Below, in pieces: positions 14,594 to 23,258 of a DNA stretch of 64,000 nt. The position numbers were made by a program, and so were the translations under genes. Numbering within the stretch: the stretch's first letter is position 1; each line of letters opens with the position of its first letter. The stretch lies in the NCBI GenBank assembly GCA_017941085.1, contig JAGAXF010000015.1, positions 1 through 64,000 on the forward strand. Reading direction: 5' to 3'. Under the pieces are notes generated by a model, which was not told where the DNA came from, ran no database searches, and saw only the letters and a program-made list of their open reading frames with translations. This DNA comes from Bacillota bacterium (GTDB lineage: Bacteria > Bacillota > Clostridia > Peptostreptococcales > Anaerovoracaceae).

Positions 14594-16321
14594 ATGACAC
14601 CAGTATTAATTATTGTTGCTGCCATTGTCATTCTTGTCATCGGCTACACTACTTATGGTAAGTGGCTGGCAAAAGAATGGGGCGTTGATCCTTCTCGTAC
14701 CACTCCCGCTATTGAGTTGGAAGATGGTGTTGACTACGTAGCAGCACCACCTCAGGTACTTATGGGTCACCACTTTTCATCCATCGCAGGAGCAGGTCCT
14801 ATTAATGGTCCTATTCAGGCTTCTGTTTTCGGATGGGTTCCGGTATTTCTTTGGTGCGTATTTGGCGGTATATTCTTTGGAGGAGTTCATGACTATGGTT
14901 CCCTCTTCGCATCAATTAGACACGGTGGTAAATCCATCGGCGAAGTAATCGGCGACAGTATGGGACAGCGTACCAAAAAGCTATTTATTATTTTCGCGCT
15001 TTTGGTACTTATCCTTGTAATCGCTTCCTTCGTAAACGTTGTAGCAGGAACATTCTTCACAGGTGTTGACGATGCAGGTAACCCACTTGCAAGCGGTATT
15101 GTTTCAGAACCTAATGGAAACCAGACAACATCTATGATTTCTATCCTGTTCATCCTTCTTGCTATTTGTTATGGTATCCTTACCAACAAATTTGGCATGA
15201 AGACAGGTCCTGCCACAGTAATCGGTATTGTAGGAATCGTTCTTGCAATCATCATTGGTATGAACTTTGGTGTAGCGATGGGAAGAACACCATGGATCAT
15301 AATCATCGGTATCTATATTGCTATCGCATCTTTGATTCCGGTTTGGATTATGCTCCAGCCACGTGACTATCTGTCCAGCTTCCTGCTTTATGCAATGATG
15401 ATAGTTGCAGTTGTAGGTATCATCTTCTCTGCATTTGCTGGAACAGCAGAATTCCAGATTCCTGCGTTTACAGGTTGGTCCACAGGCTTAGGCCCAATGT
15501 TCCCAACTCTGTTCATCACAGTTGCCTGCGGTGCTTGCTCCGGATTCCACTCCTTGGTATCCACAGGAACATCATCCAAGCAGCTTTCCAACGAAGCTCA
15601 TGCTAAGCCAATCGGATATGGTTCTATGCTTATCGAATCCGCATTAGCATGTATCTCCCTGATTGCAGTAGGTATGGTATTCAACAAATACACTGCAGGT
15701 GAATTCGGTTCTCCGGCAGCTGCCTTTGCCGGTGGTATTGCTACAATGTTTGGTGCTGAGACCAGTGCTGTTTACAAGACAGTTTACTCACTCCTTACAT
15801 TGGCTGTATCCGTATTTGCTCTCACATCCCTTGATACAGGTACAAGACTTGGACGTTTCATGTTCAGCGAACTGTTCCTGAATGAAGGCGAAGCTTCCTA
15901 CAAAGATGCCAAGGGCGTTCGTGCAATCCTTGCAAACCCAATCTTCGGTACTGCATTCATGGTATTGGTTGGTTGTACTCTTGGTGGACTTTCCCTCAGC
16001 CAGATATGGGGTCTCTTCGGAGCCGCTAACCAGCTTCTCGCAGGTATCGCTCTTATGGCTGTAGCTGCATGGCTAGGAGACATCGGTAAGAATAACAAGA
16101 TGTTCTTCTTCCCAATGGCATTTATGCTTGTTGCTACAATCACAAGCCTTTGCATTACCATCATTAAGAAGTTCCAGGGCCTTGGTGCCGGCACATTGGA
16201 AGGACCTATGTGGGGACATTACTTCCAGCTGGTATTCGCAATCGCAATGGTAATCCTTGCTCTTATCCTCATCAAAGAAGGTATCAGCAAGTTCAGCCAG
16301 CAGTCCAAGAGCAAAGCATAA
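14594..16321 (+). CDS. cstA: Carbon starvation protein A (CstA-family transporter)
   Basis: CstA-family permeases take up peptides or pyruvate when preferred carbon is short. The 575-residue protein is almost entirely membrane-embedded, with about 14-16 hydrophobic segments. Family landmarks: IGYTTYGKWLAKEWGVDPSR near the N-terminus, VLMGHHFSSIAGAGPINGP (residues ~55-73), FGGVHDYGSLFASIRHGGKS and GACSGFHSLVSTGTSSKQ. Codon choice is strongly biased compared with neighbours, suggesting high expression. AAGGAAGGATAATT precedes the ATG and a strong bidirectional terminator follows. Confidence 0.93.
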   Translation: MTPVLIIVAAIVILVIGYTTYGKWLAKEWGVDPSRTTPAIELEDGVDYVAAPPQVLMGHHFSSIAGAGPINGPIQASVFGWVPVFLWCVFGGIFFGGVHDYGSLFASIRHGGKSIGEVIGDSMGQRTKKLFIIFALLVLILVIASFVNVVAGTFFTGVDDAGNPLASGIVSEPNGNQTTSMISILFILLAICYGILTNKFGMKTGPATVIGIVGIVLAIIIGMNFGVAMGRTPWIIIIGIYIAIASLIPVWIMLQPRDYLSSFLLYAMMIVAVVGIIFSAFAGTAEFQIPAFTGWSTGLGPMFPTLFITVACGACSGFHSLVSTGTSSKQLSNEAHAKPIGYGSMLIESALACISLIAVGMVFNKYTAGEFGSPAAAFAGGIATMFGAETSAVYKTVYSLLTLAVSVFALTSLDTGTRLGRFMFSELFLNEGEASYKDAKGVRAILANPIFGTAFMVLVGCTLGGLSLSQIWGLFGAANQLLAGIALMAVAAWLGDIGKNNKMFFFPMAFMLVATITSLCITIIKKFQGLGAGTLEGPMWGHYFQLVFAIAMVILALILIKEGISKFSQQSKSKA

Positions 16322-16370
16322 ATTACTGAGCTCTCATAAGGACAAGAAAACAGCTTGAAAACAAAAAAGA

Positions 16371-16402
16371 AAAGCCTGTAGCTATAAGCTACAGGCTTTT
16401 TG
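16371..16402. terminator. Bidirectional terminator between cstA and tRNA operon
   Basis: AAAAGCCTGTAGC and GCTACAGGCTTTTT form a perfect 13-bp stem with a TATAA loop. T-runs exist on both strands, ending cstA rightward and the tRNA operon leftward. Confidence 0.85.
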
Positions 16403-16476
16403 GTTGCGGGGGAAGGACTTGAACCTCCGACCTCCGGGTTATGAGCCCGACGAGCCACCAACTGCTCCACCCCGCG
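16401..16476 (-). tRNA. tRNA-fMet (CAT), initiator
   Basis: The reverse strand folds as a cloverleaf with anticodon loop CTCATAA. The acceptor begins CGCGGGG and ends CCCCGC-A before ACCA, giving the unpaired C1:A72 end that marks bacterial initiator tRNA. CCA is encoded. Confidence 0.93.
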
Positions 16477-16521
16477 ACATCTGGTTTTTACAAGAGACCC
16501 AATCATACGACCTGACCAAGT

Positions 16522-16610
16522 TGGTGCCGGTGACCGGGGTCGAACCGGTACGATCGGTGAGGATCGCGGGATTTTAAGTCCCGTGCGTCTGCCAATTCCG
16601 CCACACCGGC
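16522..16610 (-). tRNA. tRNA-Leu (TAA)
   Basis: On the reverse strand GCCGGTG pairs with CACCGGC, the anticodon loop is ACTTAAA and a long variable arm is present, as in class II tRNAs. It has 89 nt including encoded CCA. Confidence 0.93.
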
Positions 16611-16640
16611 AGAAGACCGAAATCTCTTCGGAAAATAAAT

Positions 16641-16715
16641 TGGCTCCGAGGGTGGGGCTCGAACCCACAGCCTACCGGTTAACAGCCGGTTGCTCCACCA
16701 TTGAGCTACCTCGGA
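16641..16715 (-). tRNA. tRNA-Asn (GTT)
   Basis: On the reverse strand TCCGAGG pairs with CCTCGGA, the anticodon loop is CTGTTAA and CCA is encoded. It is first in a three-tRNA transcript (Asn-Leu-fMet). Confidence 0.93.
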
Positions 16716-16748
16716 ATGCCCTATATGCCGCTTTTAACGGCAAAAGAT

Positions 16749-16777
16749 ATTATACAAGAGGGATTTTTGTTTGTCAA
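16749..16777 (-). promoter_or_regulatory. Consensus promoter of the tRNA operon
   Basis: On the reverse strand TTGACA and TATAAT are separated by 17 bp and point at tRNA-Asn about 35 bp downstream. Confidence 0.85.
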
Positions 16778-16809
16778 CAAAAAGAAAGCACATATCTAAA
16801 AATGTGCAT

Positions 16810-16838
16810 TTTACAGTCTATGGGGAATGTGGTATATT
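16810..16838 (+). promoter_or_regulatory. Extended -10 promoter of the response-regulator operon
   Basis: TTTACA at 16810-16815, a 17-bp spacer and TATATT at 16833-16838 preceded by TGTGG (TGn extended -10). The start codon of the response regulator follows about 40 bp later. Confidence 0.65.
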
Positions 16839-16880
16839 GGTCTAGACAAAGTATAGAATACAATTTAGAAGGGCTTAGAA

Positions 16881-17573
16881 ATGAACATTTTAGTGTGTGA
16901 TGATGACAGAGAAATAGCCGGTGCCCTAGAAATCTACCTAAAAAATGAGGGATATGATGTATTTAAGGCATATGACGGAAACGAAGCGCTAGAAATAGTA
17001 AAAGACAAGGATATACACCTGATTATCATGGATGTTATGATGCCTAAACTGGATGGCATACAGGCTACCATGAGTATAAGAAAAGAAAAGAATATACCCA
17101 TTATCATGCTGTCTGCCAAAAGCGAAGACTATGACAAGATTATAGGCTTAAATGTAGGTGCAGATGACTATATTACCAAGCCCTTTAATCCCTTGGAGCT
17201 GGTGGCAAGAGTGAAATCTCAGCTTAGAAGATTTACCAGCCTGGGAAGCTTGGATAATATGGAGGGTGAAGATGTTTATATAAGCGGCGGTCTGGTAATA
17301 GATGATATAGAAAAGACAGTAACCGTGGATGGAGAGCAGGTGGCTGTAACACCAACGGAATTTGGAATTCTTAAGCTTTTAACTCAGAATGCGGGCAAGG
17401 TCTTTTCCATAGATCAAATCTATGAACAGGTTTGGAAGGAGCCTGCCTTCAGTCCGGAGAACACAGTAGCGGTACATATAAGAAGAATTAGAGAAAAAAT
17501 TGAAATCAACCCCAAAAATCCCAAATATCTAAAGGTGGTTTGGGGCGTAGGTTATAAAGTGGAGAAACTATAA
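16881..17573 (+). CDS. OmpR/PhoB-family response regulator (orphan)
   Basis: A 230-residue two-component transcription factor. The receiver domain (residues 1-120) has the acidic pocket CDDD, phospho-acceptor Asp in IIMDVMMPKLDG (near residue 51), the Ser/Thr position in IIMLSAKSED and Lys in YITKPFNP. The winged-helix C-terminal domain shows VTPTEFGILKLLTQNAGKVF and VAVHIRRIREKIEINPKNPK. The pattern is VanR-like. No histidine kinase is adjacent; instead the gene overlaps yhaM by 1 nt and heads a long co-directional run. Its kinase must lie elsewhere, or the regulator acts without one. Confidence 0.9.
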   Translation: MNILVCDDDREIAGALEIYLKNEGYDVFKAYDGNEALEIVKDKDIHLIIMDVMMPKLDGIQATMSIRKEKNIPIIMLSAKSEDYDKIIGLNVGADDYITKPFNPLELVARVKSQLRRFTSLGSLDNMEGEDVYISGGLVIDDIEKTVTVDGEQVAVTPTEFGILKLLTQNAGKVFSIDQIYEQVWKEPAFSPENTVAVHIRRIREKIEINPKNPKYLKVVWGVGYKVEKL

Positions 17574-18541
17574 TGGCAGAAGAAAAGAATATATTTGTGG
17601 AAGATTTTAAAAGCGGCATGGAAATAACCACCTTTCTTATGGTTAAGGCCGCAAGTCTAAAGATCGATTCAAGAAAAAGAGAATACGTTGACTTTACCCT
17701 GGCGGACAGAAGTGGCGAGGTAAACGCAAAAAAATGGGATGTTACAGCTGAGGAAAAACCTCATCTTTCTGAAATCAAAGAGGGGGACATTATCAAAGTA
17801 AAAGCTCAGGTTTCCGAATGGCAGGGCCAGACTCAACTTAGAATACTTAGGGTGAGAAAGTCTACCTCTGCCGATGGTTTGGATATGAATGACTTTATTA
17901 AGTCCGCTCCGGAACCATCGGAAGACATGTATCAATTTATTATGGATGTGGCTGAATCTCTTAAGGACGAGGATTTTAAGAAGGTGTCTCTTACTTTGCT
18001 GGAGAGGAATAAGGACAGGCTTATGTACTATCCGGCGGCAGCAAAGAACCATCATGCGGAATATGGTGGGCTCCTTTGGCATATGAAGAGAATGCTTATG
18101 AGCGGGGATGCTCTTTGCGGTGTATATACCTTTTTAAATAGGGACCTGGTTTTAACAGGAGTAATCATTCATGACATGGAGAAGCTGAATGAAATCGATG
18201 CCGGGGAGAACGGCATGGCGACAGGCTATTCCTTCATCGGGCAACTTCTTGGTCATATAGTTCAGGGAACAGCTTCCATGAAGTCCCTGGGAGAAGAACT
18301 GGGAATACCCTACGAGAAAATCGTACTCCTTCAGCATATGATCTTGACTCATCACTATGAGCCGGAATACGGTAGTCCAAAGAAGCCCATGTTTCCGGAA
18401 GCGGAATTGCTTCACTATCTGGATATTATGGATGCCAGAATGTACGATATGGAAGATGCAGTTTCTTCCGTTGAAAAGGGGGCCTTCTCGGAAAGAGTTT
18501 GGACTCTGGACAACAGAAGAATTTATAAGCCTACGTTTTAA
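17573..18541 (+). CDS. yhaM: 3'-5' exoribonuclease YhaM family protein
   Basis: YhaM trims RNA (and DNA) from the 3' end in Firmicutes. The 322-residue length matches. The OB-fold domain is at residues ~1-100 (FLMVKAASLKIDSRKREYVD, IKEGDIIKVKAQVSEWQGQT). The HD domain follows: NHHAEYGGLLWHMKRM, then VIIHDMEKLNEI with the HD pair, then LTHHYEPEYGSPKKP and LHYLDIMDARM. Start ATG shares its A with the stop codon of the response regulator (TAATG). RecD2 follows 11 nt later, fitting an RNA/DNA maintenance group. Confidence 0.9.
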   Translation: MAEEKNIFVEDFKSGMEITTFLMVKAASLKIDSRKREYVDFTLADRSGEVNAKKWDVTAEEKPHLSEIKEGDIIKVKAQVSEWQGQTQLRILRVRKSTSADGLDMNDFIKSAPEPSEDMYQFIMDVAESLKDEDFKKVSLTLLERNKDRLMYYPAAAKNHHAEYGGLLWHMKRMLMSGDALCGVYTFLNRDLVLTGVIIHDMEKLNEIDAGENGMATGYSFIGQLLGHIVQGTASMKSLGEELGIPYEKIVLLQHMILTHHYEPEYGSPKKPMFPEAELLHYLDIMDARMYDMEDAVSSVEKGAFSERVWTLDNRRIYKPTF

Positions 18542-18552
18542 AGGGGCGTATT

Positions 18553-20799
18553 TTGAAGGAAGAGAGAACCGGCGTAATTGCCGAAATAATATTTCGAAAT
18601 GATGATAATGGATATACAGTAGCAGTAATGGAATCACAGGCAGAACCTGATGAAGGAGAAGAGATAGGTGCTGGTGAATATTTTACTGTGGTAGGAAATC
18701 TTCCCAGAGTATCAAAAGGATCGCGCTTCAAGCTTATAGGCCAGTTTAAGGACCATCCAACCTACGGTGAACAATTTGCTTTTACCGAGTTTGAGGAGGT
18801 AATGCCTACAGGCAAGGAGGCGATTTTTGATTTTTTGGCTTCGGGAATTATTAAAGGTATTGGACCTTCTACGGCAGCCTCCATTGTGGAAAAATTCGGT
18901 GATGAAACCTTAAGGATAATGGAAGAAGAACCCGGTCGATTGCTGGAGGTTAGCGGCATTGGAGAAAAGACCATGGCCAAAATCCTTGCCTCCTATTCTG
19001 CTCACAGAGAGTTTGCAGAGGTGTCTTTGGCCTTTCAGAGCTATGGTATTTCCGCCCAGCAAGCCATGAAGCTTTATAAAGTATATGGAAAACAAGCGGT
19101 AGCATTAATAGAGGAAAACCCCTATAGGCTTGTAGATGAAGTTCCCGGATTTGGATTTATCAAAGCAGATAAAATAGCAAAGCAAATGGGGATTCCCATG
19201 GACAGTCAGTTTCGCATAATAAGCGGCATAAAATACACATTGAATTGGTATGTGGGAGACGGGAATACCTATGTTCCGCGGACTGAACTTACAGAGAAGG
19301 CGGCGGAGCTTCTGGATGTTTCCATAGAAAATGTCCGTGACGGTATTCTCTTGTCTGCAATGGAGGGGAACATTAAACTGGATATTCTGGATGGTGAGGA
19401 GGTATGCTATCTTTTTCCATACTTTGTTGCGGAGAAAATAGTGGCCAGAAATCTGGAGCTGATTAGCAAGGCTTCTTTAAAACCTCTCACAACAGATGTG
19501 GACAATATGATTAGACAGGCGGAATCCGAAAGCGGTATAGAGCTATCTCCCCGACAAAAGAGAGCGGTTTTGAATTCTGTGGCAAACGGAATTTCTGTTA
19601 TTACCGGAGGTCCCGGCACAGGAAAGACCACAATCATTGACGCCATTATTCGTATCTTTGACAGAAGCGGATTTACTACAGCCATTGCCGCACCCACCGG
19701 AAGAGCAGCAAAGCGTATTACCGAAACCAGCGGAAGATTTGCCCAGACGGTTCATAGACTTTTGGAATACTATTACGATCAGGAACTGGACGAAATGAAG
19801 TTTGGACGAAATGAAGAATCTCCATTGGAATACGATGTGGTATTGGTGGATGAGGCTTCTATGATAGATCTTTTGCTGATGCAGGGATTGACCAAAGCCA
19901 TAAGCCCCGGCACCAGACTTATTCTTATTGGAGACAGCGACCAGCTGCCTTCTGTTGGCCCGGGAAATGTTTTACGGGATATTATAGATAGCGATTTTGT
20001 GGGAGTAACTGCTCTAACAGAAATCTTTAGACAAGCGGAAGAAAGCATGATAGTGGTTAATGCTCACAGAATCAATAACGGAGAGTATCCGATTTCAAAT
20101 GTGACAGGAAAAGATTTTTTCTTTATGGAAAGAAAAAGCGAGACCCTGATTAGAGAACTTCTGGTAGAGCTGGTGGAAAAAAGGCTGCCCCTTTACTACG
20201 ATGTGAAGGACCCCCTGGCTGATGTCCAGGTTCTTACACCCACCAGAAAGGGAGAACTGGGAACAGGATCTCTTAATACTTTGCTCCAGGAAATCCTTAA
20301 TCCGCCCTCTCCGGAGAAGTCCGAAAAGAGATTTGGTGATAAGCTCTTTAGAGAAGGGGATAAGGTCATGCAAATCAAGAATAATTACAGTATCGGATGG
20401 CGTAGAAGACGGGACTTTTCCGAGGGAGAAGGCATCTTTAATGGAGATGTGGGATTCATAAGCCGAATAGATAATGATGGGGGAACCCTGACGGTAATCT
20501 ATGACGAAGACCGATTTGTGGAATATGACAATACCATATTGGATGAATTGGAGCTGGCTTATGCTCTTACTGTTCACAAAAGCCAAGGAAGCGAATTTCC
20601 TATTGTTGTTATGCCTGTTTTCTATGTTCCGCCTATGCTTGCCACGAGAAACCTGCTCTACACTGCAGTTACCAGAGGAAAACAAGCGGTAGTTCTTTGC
20701 GGTGGTCAAAGATTTGTAAAAAGCATGGTGGACAACAACCGTATTAAAGAACGATATTCAGGACTTAAATCACGTCTTCTGACTTTGCTGGAGCAATAG
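18553..20799 (+). CDS. recD2: ATP-dependent DNA helicase RecD2
   Basis: RecD2 is a 5'-3' SF1B helicase found in bacteria without RecBC. The 748-residue protein has the N-terminal OB/HhH extension (GIIKGIGPSTAASIVEKFGD, VSGIGEKTMAKIL). Helicase motifs follow: Walker A GGPGTGKTT (residues ~352-360), LVDEASMIDLLLM (motif II), LIGDSDQLPSVGPGNVLRDI (motif III) and YALTVHKSQGSEF plus LLYTAVTRGK near the C-terminus. The start codon is TTG 18553 with AAAGGGGCG upstream. It lies in the yhaM-recD2-comF run. Confidence 0.93.
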   Translation: MKEERTGVIAEIIFRNDDNGYTVAVMESQAEPDEGEEIGAGEYFTVVGNLPRVSKGSRFKLIGQFKDHPTYGEQFAFTEFEEVMPTGKEAIFDFLASGIIKGIGPSTAASIVEKFGDETLRIMEEEPGRLLEVSGIGEKTMAKILASYSAHREFAEVSLAFQSYGISAQQAMKLYKVYGKQAVALIEENPYRLVDEVPGFGFIKADKIAKQMGIPMDSQFRIISGIKYTLNWYVGDGNTYVPRTELTEKAAELLDVSIENVRDGILLSAMEGNIKLDILDGEEVCYLFPYFVAEKIVARNLELISKASLKPLTTDVDNMIRQAESESGIELSPRQKRAVLNSVANGISVITGGPGTGKTTIIDAIIRIFDRSGFTTAIAAPTGRAAKRITETSGRFAQTVHRLLEYYYDQELDEMKFGRNEESPLEYDVVLVDEASMIDLLLMQGLTKAISPGTRLILIGDSDQLPSVGPGNVLRDIIDSDFVGVTALTEIFRQAEESMIVVNAHRINNGEYPISNVTGKDFFFMERKSETLIRELLVELVEKRLPLYYDVKDPLADVQVLTPTRKGELGTGSLNTLLQEILNPPSPEKSEKRFGDKLFREGDKVMQIKNNYSIGWRRRRDFSEGEGIFNGDVGFISRIDNDGGTLTVIYDEDRFVEYDNTILDELELAYALTVHKSQGSEFPIVVMPVFYVPPMLATRNLLYTAVTRGKQAVVLCGGQRFVKSMVDNNRIKERYSGLKSRLLTLLEQ

Positions 20800-20818
20800 G
20801 TTTGGGTTTGGAGGGGAA

Positions 20819-21544
20819 ATGGGTTATTTGGATTACATGGGCAAAATCAAAGAAAGTGTTTTGGATTTTATGTATCCCGGAAGACTTTACTGTATTTGCT
20901 GCGGTAATATTATCAATGAAACCAGAAGCTATGGACTTTGTGACCACTGTATCACCCATATCAGATGGGAGATGGAGGAAAGGGAGCTTCCCCTGGAGGG
21001 ATATGAAACAAAGCTAAAACTTCTTAAGTGTACCGACTACGGCATTTATGAGAGAAGTATTGTTTTTGCCCTTAAATATGACGGACATAAATACATAGCA
21101 AAGGAAATTGCAGGGATAATGAAGGATCGGCTAACTGCCGGTGGTTATTTTGAAGATGTAGATACAGATAACCTTCTGATTGTTCCTGTGCCTCTACATG
21201 AATCCAGGTTATCTGAAAGAGGCTTTAATCAGGCGGAGCTTATTGGCAGGAATTTAGGCAATGTACTTAATGCTCCCATCTTTGATATTTTGGAGCGAAA
21301 CAGAAAAACTCTTCCCATGAAGAACCTGGGACCCAAGGAAAGATCTAGAAATATAGCAGGCGCCATTTCTCCCAAGTATCCAGGGGAAGAAATGGAAGGA
21401 CTAGTTGAAGGAAGAGATTTGCTTCTGGTGGACGATTTTTATACCACGGGAAGTACTGCCGGAGAATGTGCTAAAGCTCTTATAGAGTTTAAGCCCAGGT
21501 CCATAAGTGCAATTGTATTTGCCTCCGGTAAGTGGATAGAGTAA
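20819..21544 (+). CDS. comF: ComF family phosphoribosyltransferase-like protein
   Basis: ComF proteins take part in DNA uptake and replication-fork or recombination functions; the biochemical role is not settled. The 241-residue protein has two N-terminal CxxC pairs (CICCG and CDHC, residues ~22-44), a likely zinc site, then a type I PRTase core. VPVPLHESRLSERGFNQAEL and the PRPP loop LLLVDDFYTTGSTAGECAKA (near residue 203) are typical. It begins 19 nt after recD2 and is followed by the raiA-type RNA and hpf, the gene order seen around this RNA in other Firmicutes. Confidence 0.9.
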   Translation: MGYLDYMGKIKESVLDFMYPGRLYCICCGNIINETRSYGLCDHCITHIRWEMEERELPLEGYETKLKLLKCTDYGIYERSIVFALKYDGHKYIAKEIAGIMKDRLTAGGYFEDVDTDNLLIVPVPLHESRLSERGFNQAELIGRNLGNVLNAPIFDILERNRKTLPMKNLGPKERSRNIAGAISPKYPGEEMEGLVEGRDLLLVDDFYTTGSTAGECAKALIEFKPRSISAIVFASGKWIE

Positions 21545-21563
21545 AATAAACAAATAAAATAAT

Positions 21564-21765
21564 AAAGGAGATGTGGCTACTCTCCGGGTCTGTGGTTGAA
21601 AATCCAAGCCAGCTATGGGCAAAAGGATCCACGTAAGCCATCTTTAGAATTCAGATGGTGATCATGGCATAGTTTAGAAGTAAGTCCTCGGGAAACCCGA
21701 TAAAGGCAAGTGTGGGGTCAAAGACCAGGTCAGCCGGAGAGCAGCCTCATCTCCTTTTGTTTTTG
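21564..21765 (+). ncRNA. raiA-motif structured RNA
   Basis: The spacer between comF and hpf begins AAAGGAGATGTGGCTACTCT and ends with AGAGCAGCCTCATCTCCTTT, giving a long closing helix (AAAGGAGATG with CATCTCCTTT, then GGC/GCC and CTCTCCGG/CCGGAGAG) followed by TTTTGTTTTTG. Inside lie further hairpins (TCGGGAAACCCGA, GGTCAAAGACC). Location between comF and raiA/hpf, length near 200 nt and the closing stem match the published raiA RNA motif of Firmicutes and Actinobacteria. Function is not established; it need not be a riboswitch for hpf. The identification rests on context and fold, not on a covariance search. Confidence 0.72.
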
Positions 21766-21861
21766 CATAAAATATGATATTATATATCCAAATAATTGTT
21801 TTGTCGGAATAAGGGTTTTAATTTTGAAACCCTACGGGCAAAATCAGTAAGGAGGTAGCTG

Positions 21862-22392
21862 ATGAAGACAACTATTACAGGAAAGAATTTTAACACTTAT
21901 CAGCATCTGGAGGACACAATCGAGAAAAAGTTAGAGAAACTAGACAAGTATTTTTCAGAAGACATTGAAGCTAAAGTAGTACTTTCCCAAGAGAGAAACA
22001 AAGACAAAATTGAGGTTAATATTAATGCCAAGGGAGCTCAGTTTAGAACTGAGCAGGTGGCTGACGATATTTATGAAGGCCTGGATAAGGCCATAGATAA
22101 ACTTGCAAGACAGATGTCCAAGTTTAAAGGAAAGCTTCAAAAGAAATATCAGGATAACAAGTCCGTTAGATTTGAAGCTATACCTGCTCCTGAAGGAGGA
22201 GAAAGCGAAGTAGGTAAACTAGTTAAGACCAAAAAGGTAGAACTAAGACCTATGACTGCTGAAGATGCAGTATTGGAAATGGAAATGAGCGGACACGATT
22301 TCTTCGTGTTCCTGGATGAAACCACCGATAAAGTTAATGTAGTGTATAAGAGAAAAGACGACAATTACGGAGTTTTGGAAACGGCTGAATAA
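21862..22392 (+). CDS. hpf: Ribosome hibernation promoting factor, long form
   Basis: Long HPF binds the 30S A/P-site region and dimerises 70S ribosomes into 100S in resting cells. The 176-residue product has the S30AE/RaiA domain (MKTTITGKNFNTYQHLEDTI, then KLEKLDKYF and IYEGLDKAIDKLARQMSKFK) and the C-terminal dimerisation domain (VKTKKVELRPMTAEDAVLEM, then GHDFFVFLDE). AAGGAGGTAGCTG is a near-perfect ribosome binding site. A small hairpin (AGGGTTT/AAACCCT) lies in the leader. It overlaps cdaA by one base (TAATG). Confidence 0.95.
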   Translation: MKTTITGKNFNTYQHLEDTIEKKLEKLDKYFSEDIEAKVVLSQERNKDKIEVNINAKGAQFRTEQVADDIYEGLDKAIDKLARQMSKFKGKLQKKYQDNKSVRFEAIPAPEGGESEVGKLVKTKKVELRPMTAEDAVLEMEMSGHDFFVFLDETTDKVNVVYKRKDDNYGVLETAE

Positions 22393-23258
22393 TGAAGGAT
22401 ATTCTGGCAAATTTAACCGCACAAATATCAATCTTTGATATCATCGACGTTCTGGTGGTTGCCTTTATTGTCTATAAGATTCTCGGTTTTATAAAGGACA
22501 GTAGAGCGCAGCAACTGGTAAAAGGTATCTTGATTTTAGTTGCGGTTTTTTTGCTGTCAGGACTTCTTCACTTAAATACATTGAATTGGATTCTAAGAAG
22601 CACCATGACGGTGGGTATCATCGCCTTGGTTATTTTGTTCCAGCCGGAATTAAGAAGAGCCCTTGAGAGAATGGGCCGGGCAGGAATACTGTCGGAAAGA
22701 TTCTTAGGAGACAAGAACAAAGCCAAATACGTGGTAGATGCCTTTGTTGATGCGGTGGACTCCTTCTCCTCCACCAGAACCGGTGCCTTAATAGTTATTG
22801 AAAGGGCCGTGTCCTTAGGTGATGTGGCGGAAAATGGAACCATTTTAAATGCAGACGTTTCTGCTGAGCTTCTTGGAAACATATTCTACAAAGGCTCTCC
22901 CATGCATGATGGGGCTACAATCATAAGAGGTGAAAAGGTTTTTGCCGCCGGATGCGTGCTGCCCCTTACTGCTCGTTTGGATGTGGGCAAAGAATTGGGA
23001 ACCCGTCACAGAGCAGCCATCGGCATTACGGAAAATTCCGATGCCGTTGCCATAGTGGTAAGTGAAGAAAACGGTATTATCTCTGTGGCGAGAGACGGCC
23101 GGATAAACAGATTCCTGGACACAAAGGCTTTAGAAAAAATGCTTCTAAGCCTGTATTTGGATGAAGAAGGAGATAATAACGGGATTCTTTCCTTCCTTAA
23201 ATCAAACGGAAAATCCAAAGGTAAGGACAATAAGACAGGAGGTTCAGAAAATGCTTAA
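22392..23258 (+). CDS. cdaA: Diadenylate cyclase CdaA
   Basis: CdaA makes cyclic di-AMP from two ATP and controls potassium and wall homeostasis. The 288-residue protein has three N-terminal membrane helices (residues ~10-75) and the DAC domain with GSPMHDGATIIRG (DGA motif, near residue 170) and LGTRHRAAIGITENSDAV (RHR motif, near 205). It is a membrane-bound cytosolic enzyme. The next gene, cdaR, begins inside its last codons (8-nt overlap), the standard pairing. The usual third partner glmM is absent here and lies at 11709. Confidence 0.94.
   Translation: MKDILANLTAQISIFDIIDVLVVAFIVYKILGFIKDSRAQQLVKGILILVAVFLLSGLLHLNTLNWILRSTMTVGIIALVILFQPELRRALERMGRAGILSERFLGDKNKAKYVVDAFVDAVDSFSSTRTGALIVIERAVSLGDVAENGTILNADVSAELLGNIFYKGSPMHDGATIIRGEKVFAAGCVLPLTARLDVGKELGTRHRAAIGITENSDAVAIVVSEENGIISVARDGRINRFLDTKALEKMLLSLYLDEEGDNNGILSFLKSNGKSKGKDNKTGGSENA

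Noticed and set aside
16219..16668. A 149-codon minus-strand frame across cstA end and tRNAs
   Set aside because: It runs through two tRNA genes and a perfect terminator and is not coding.
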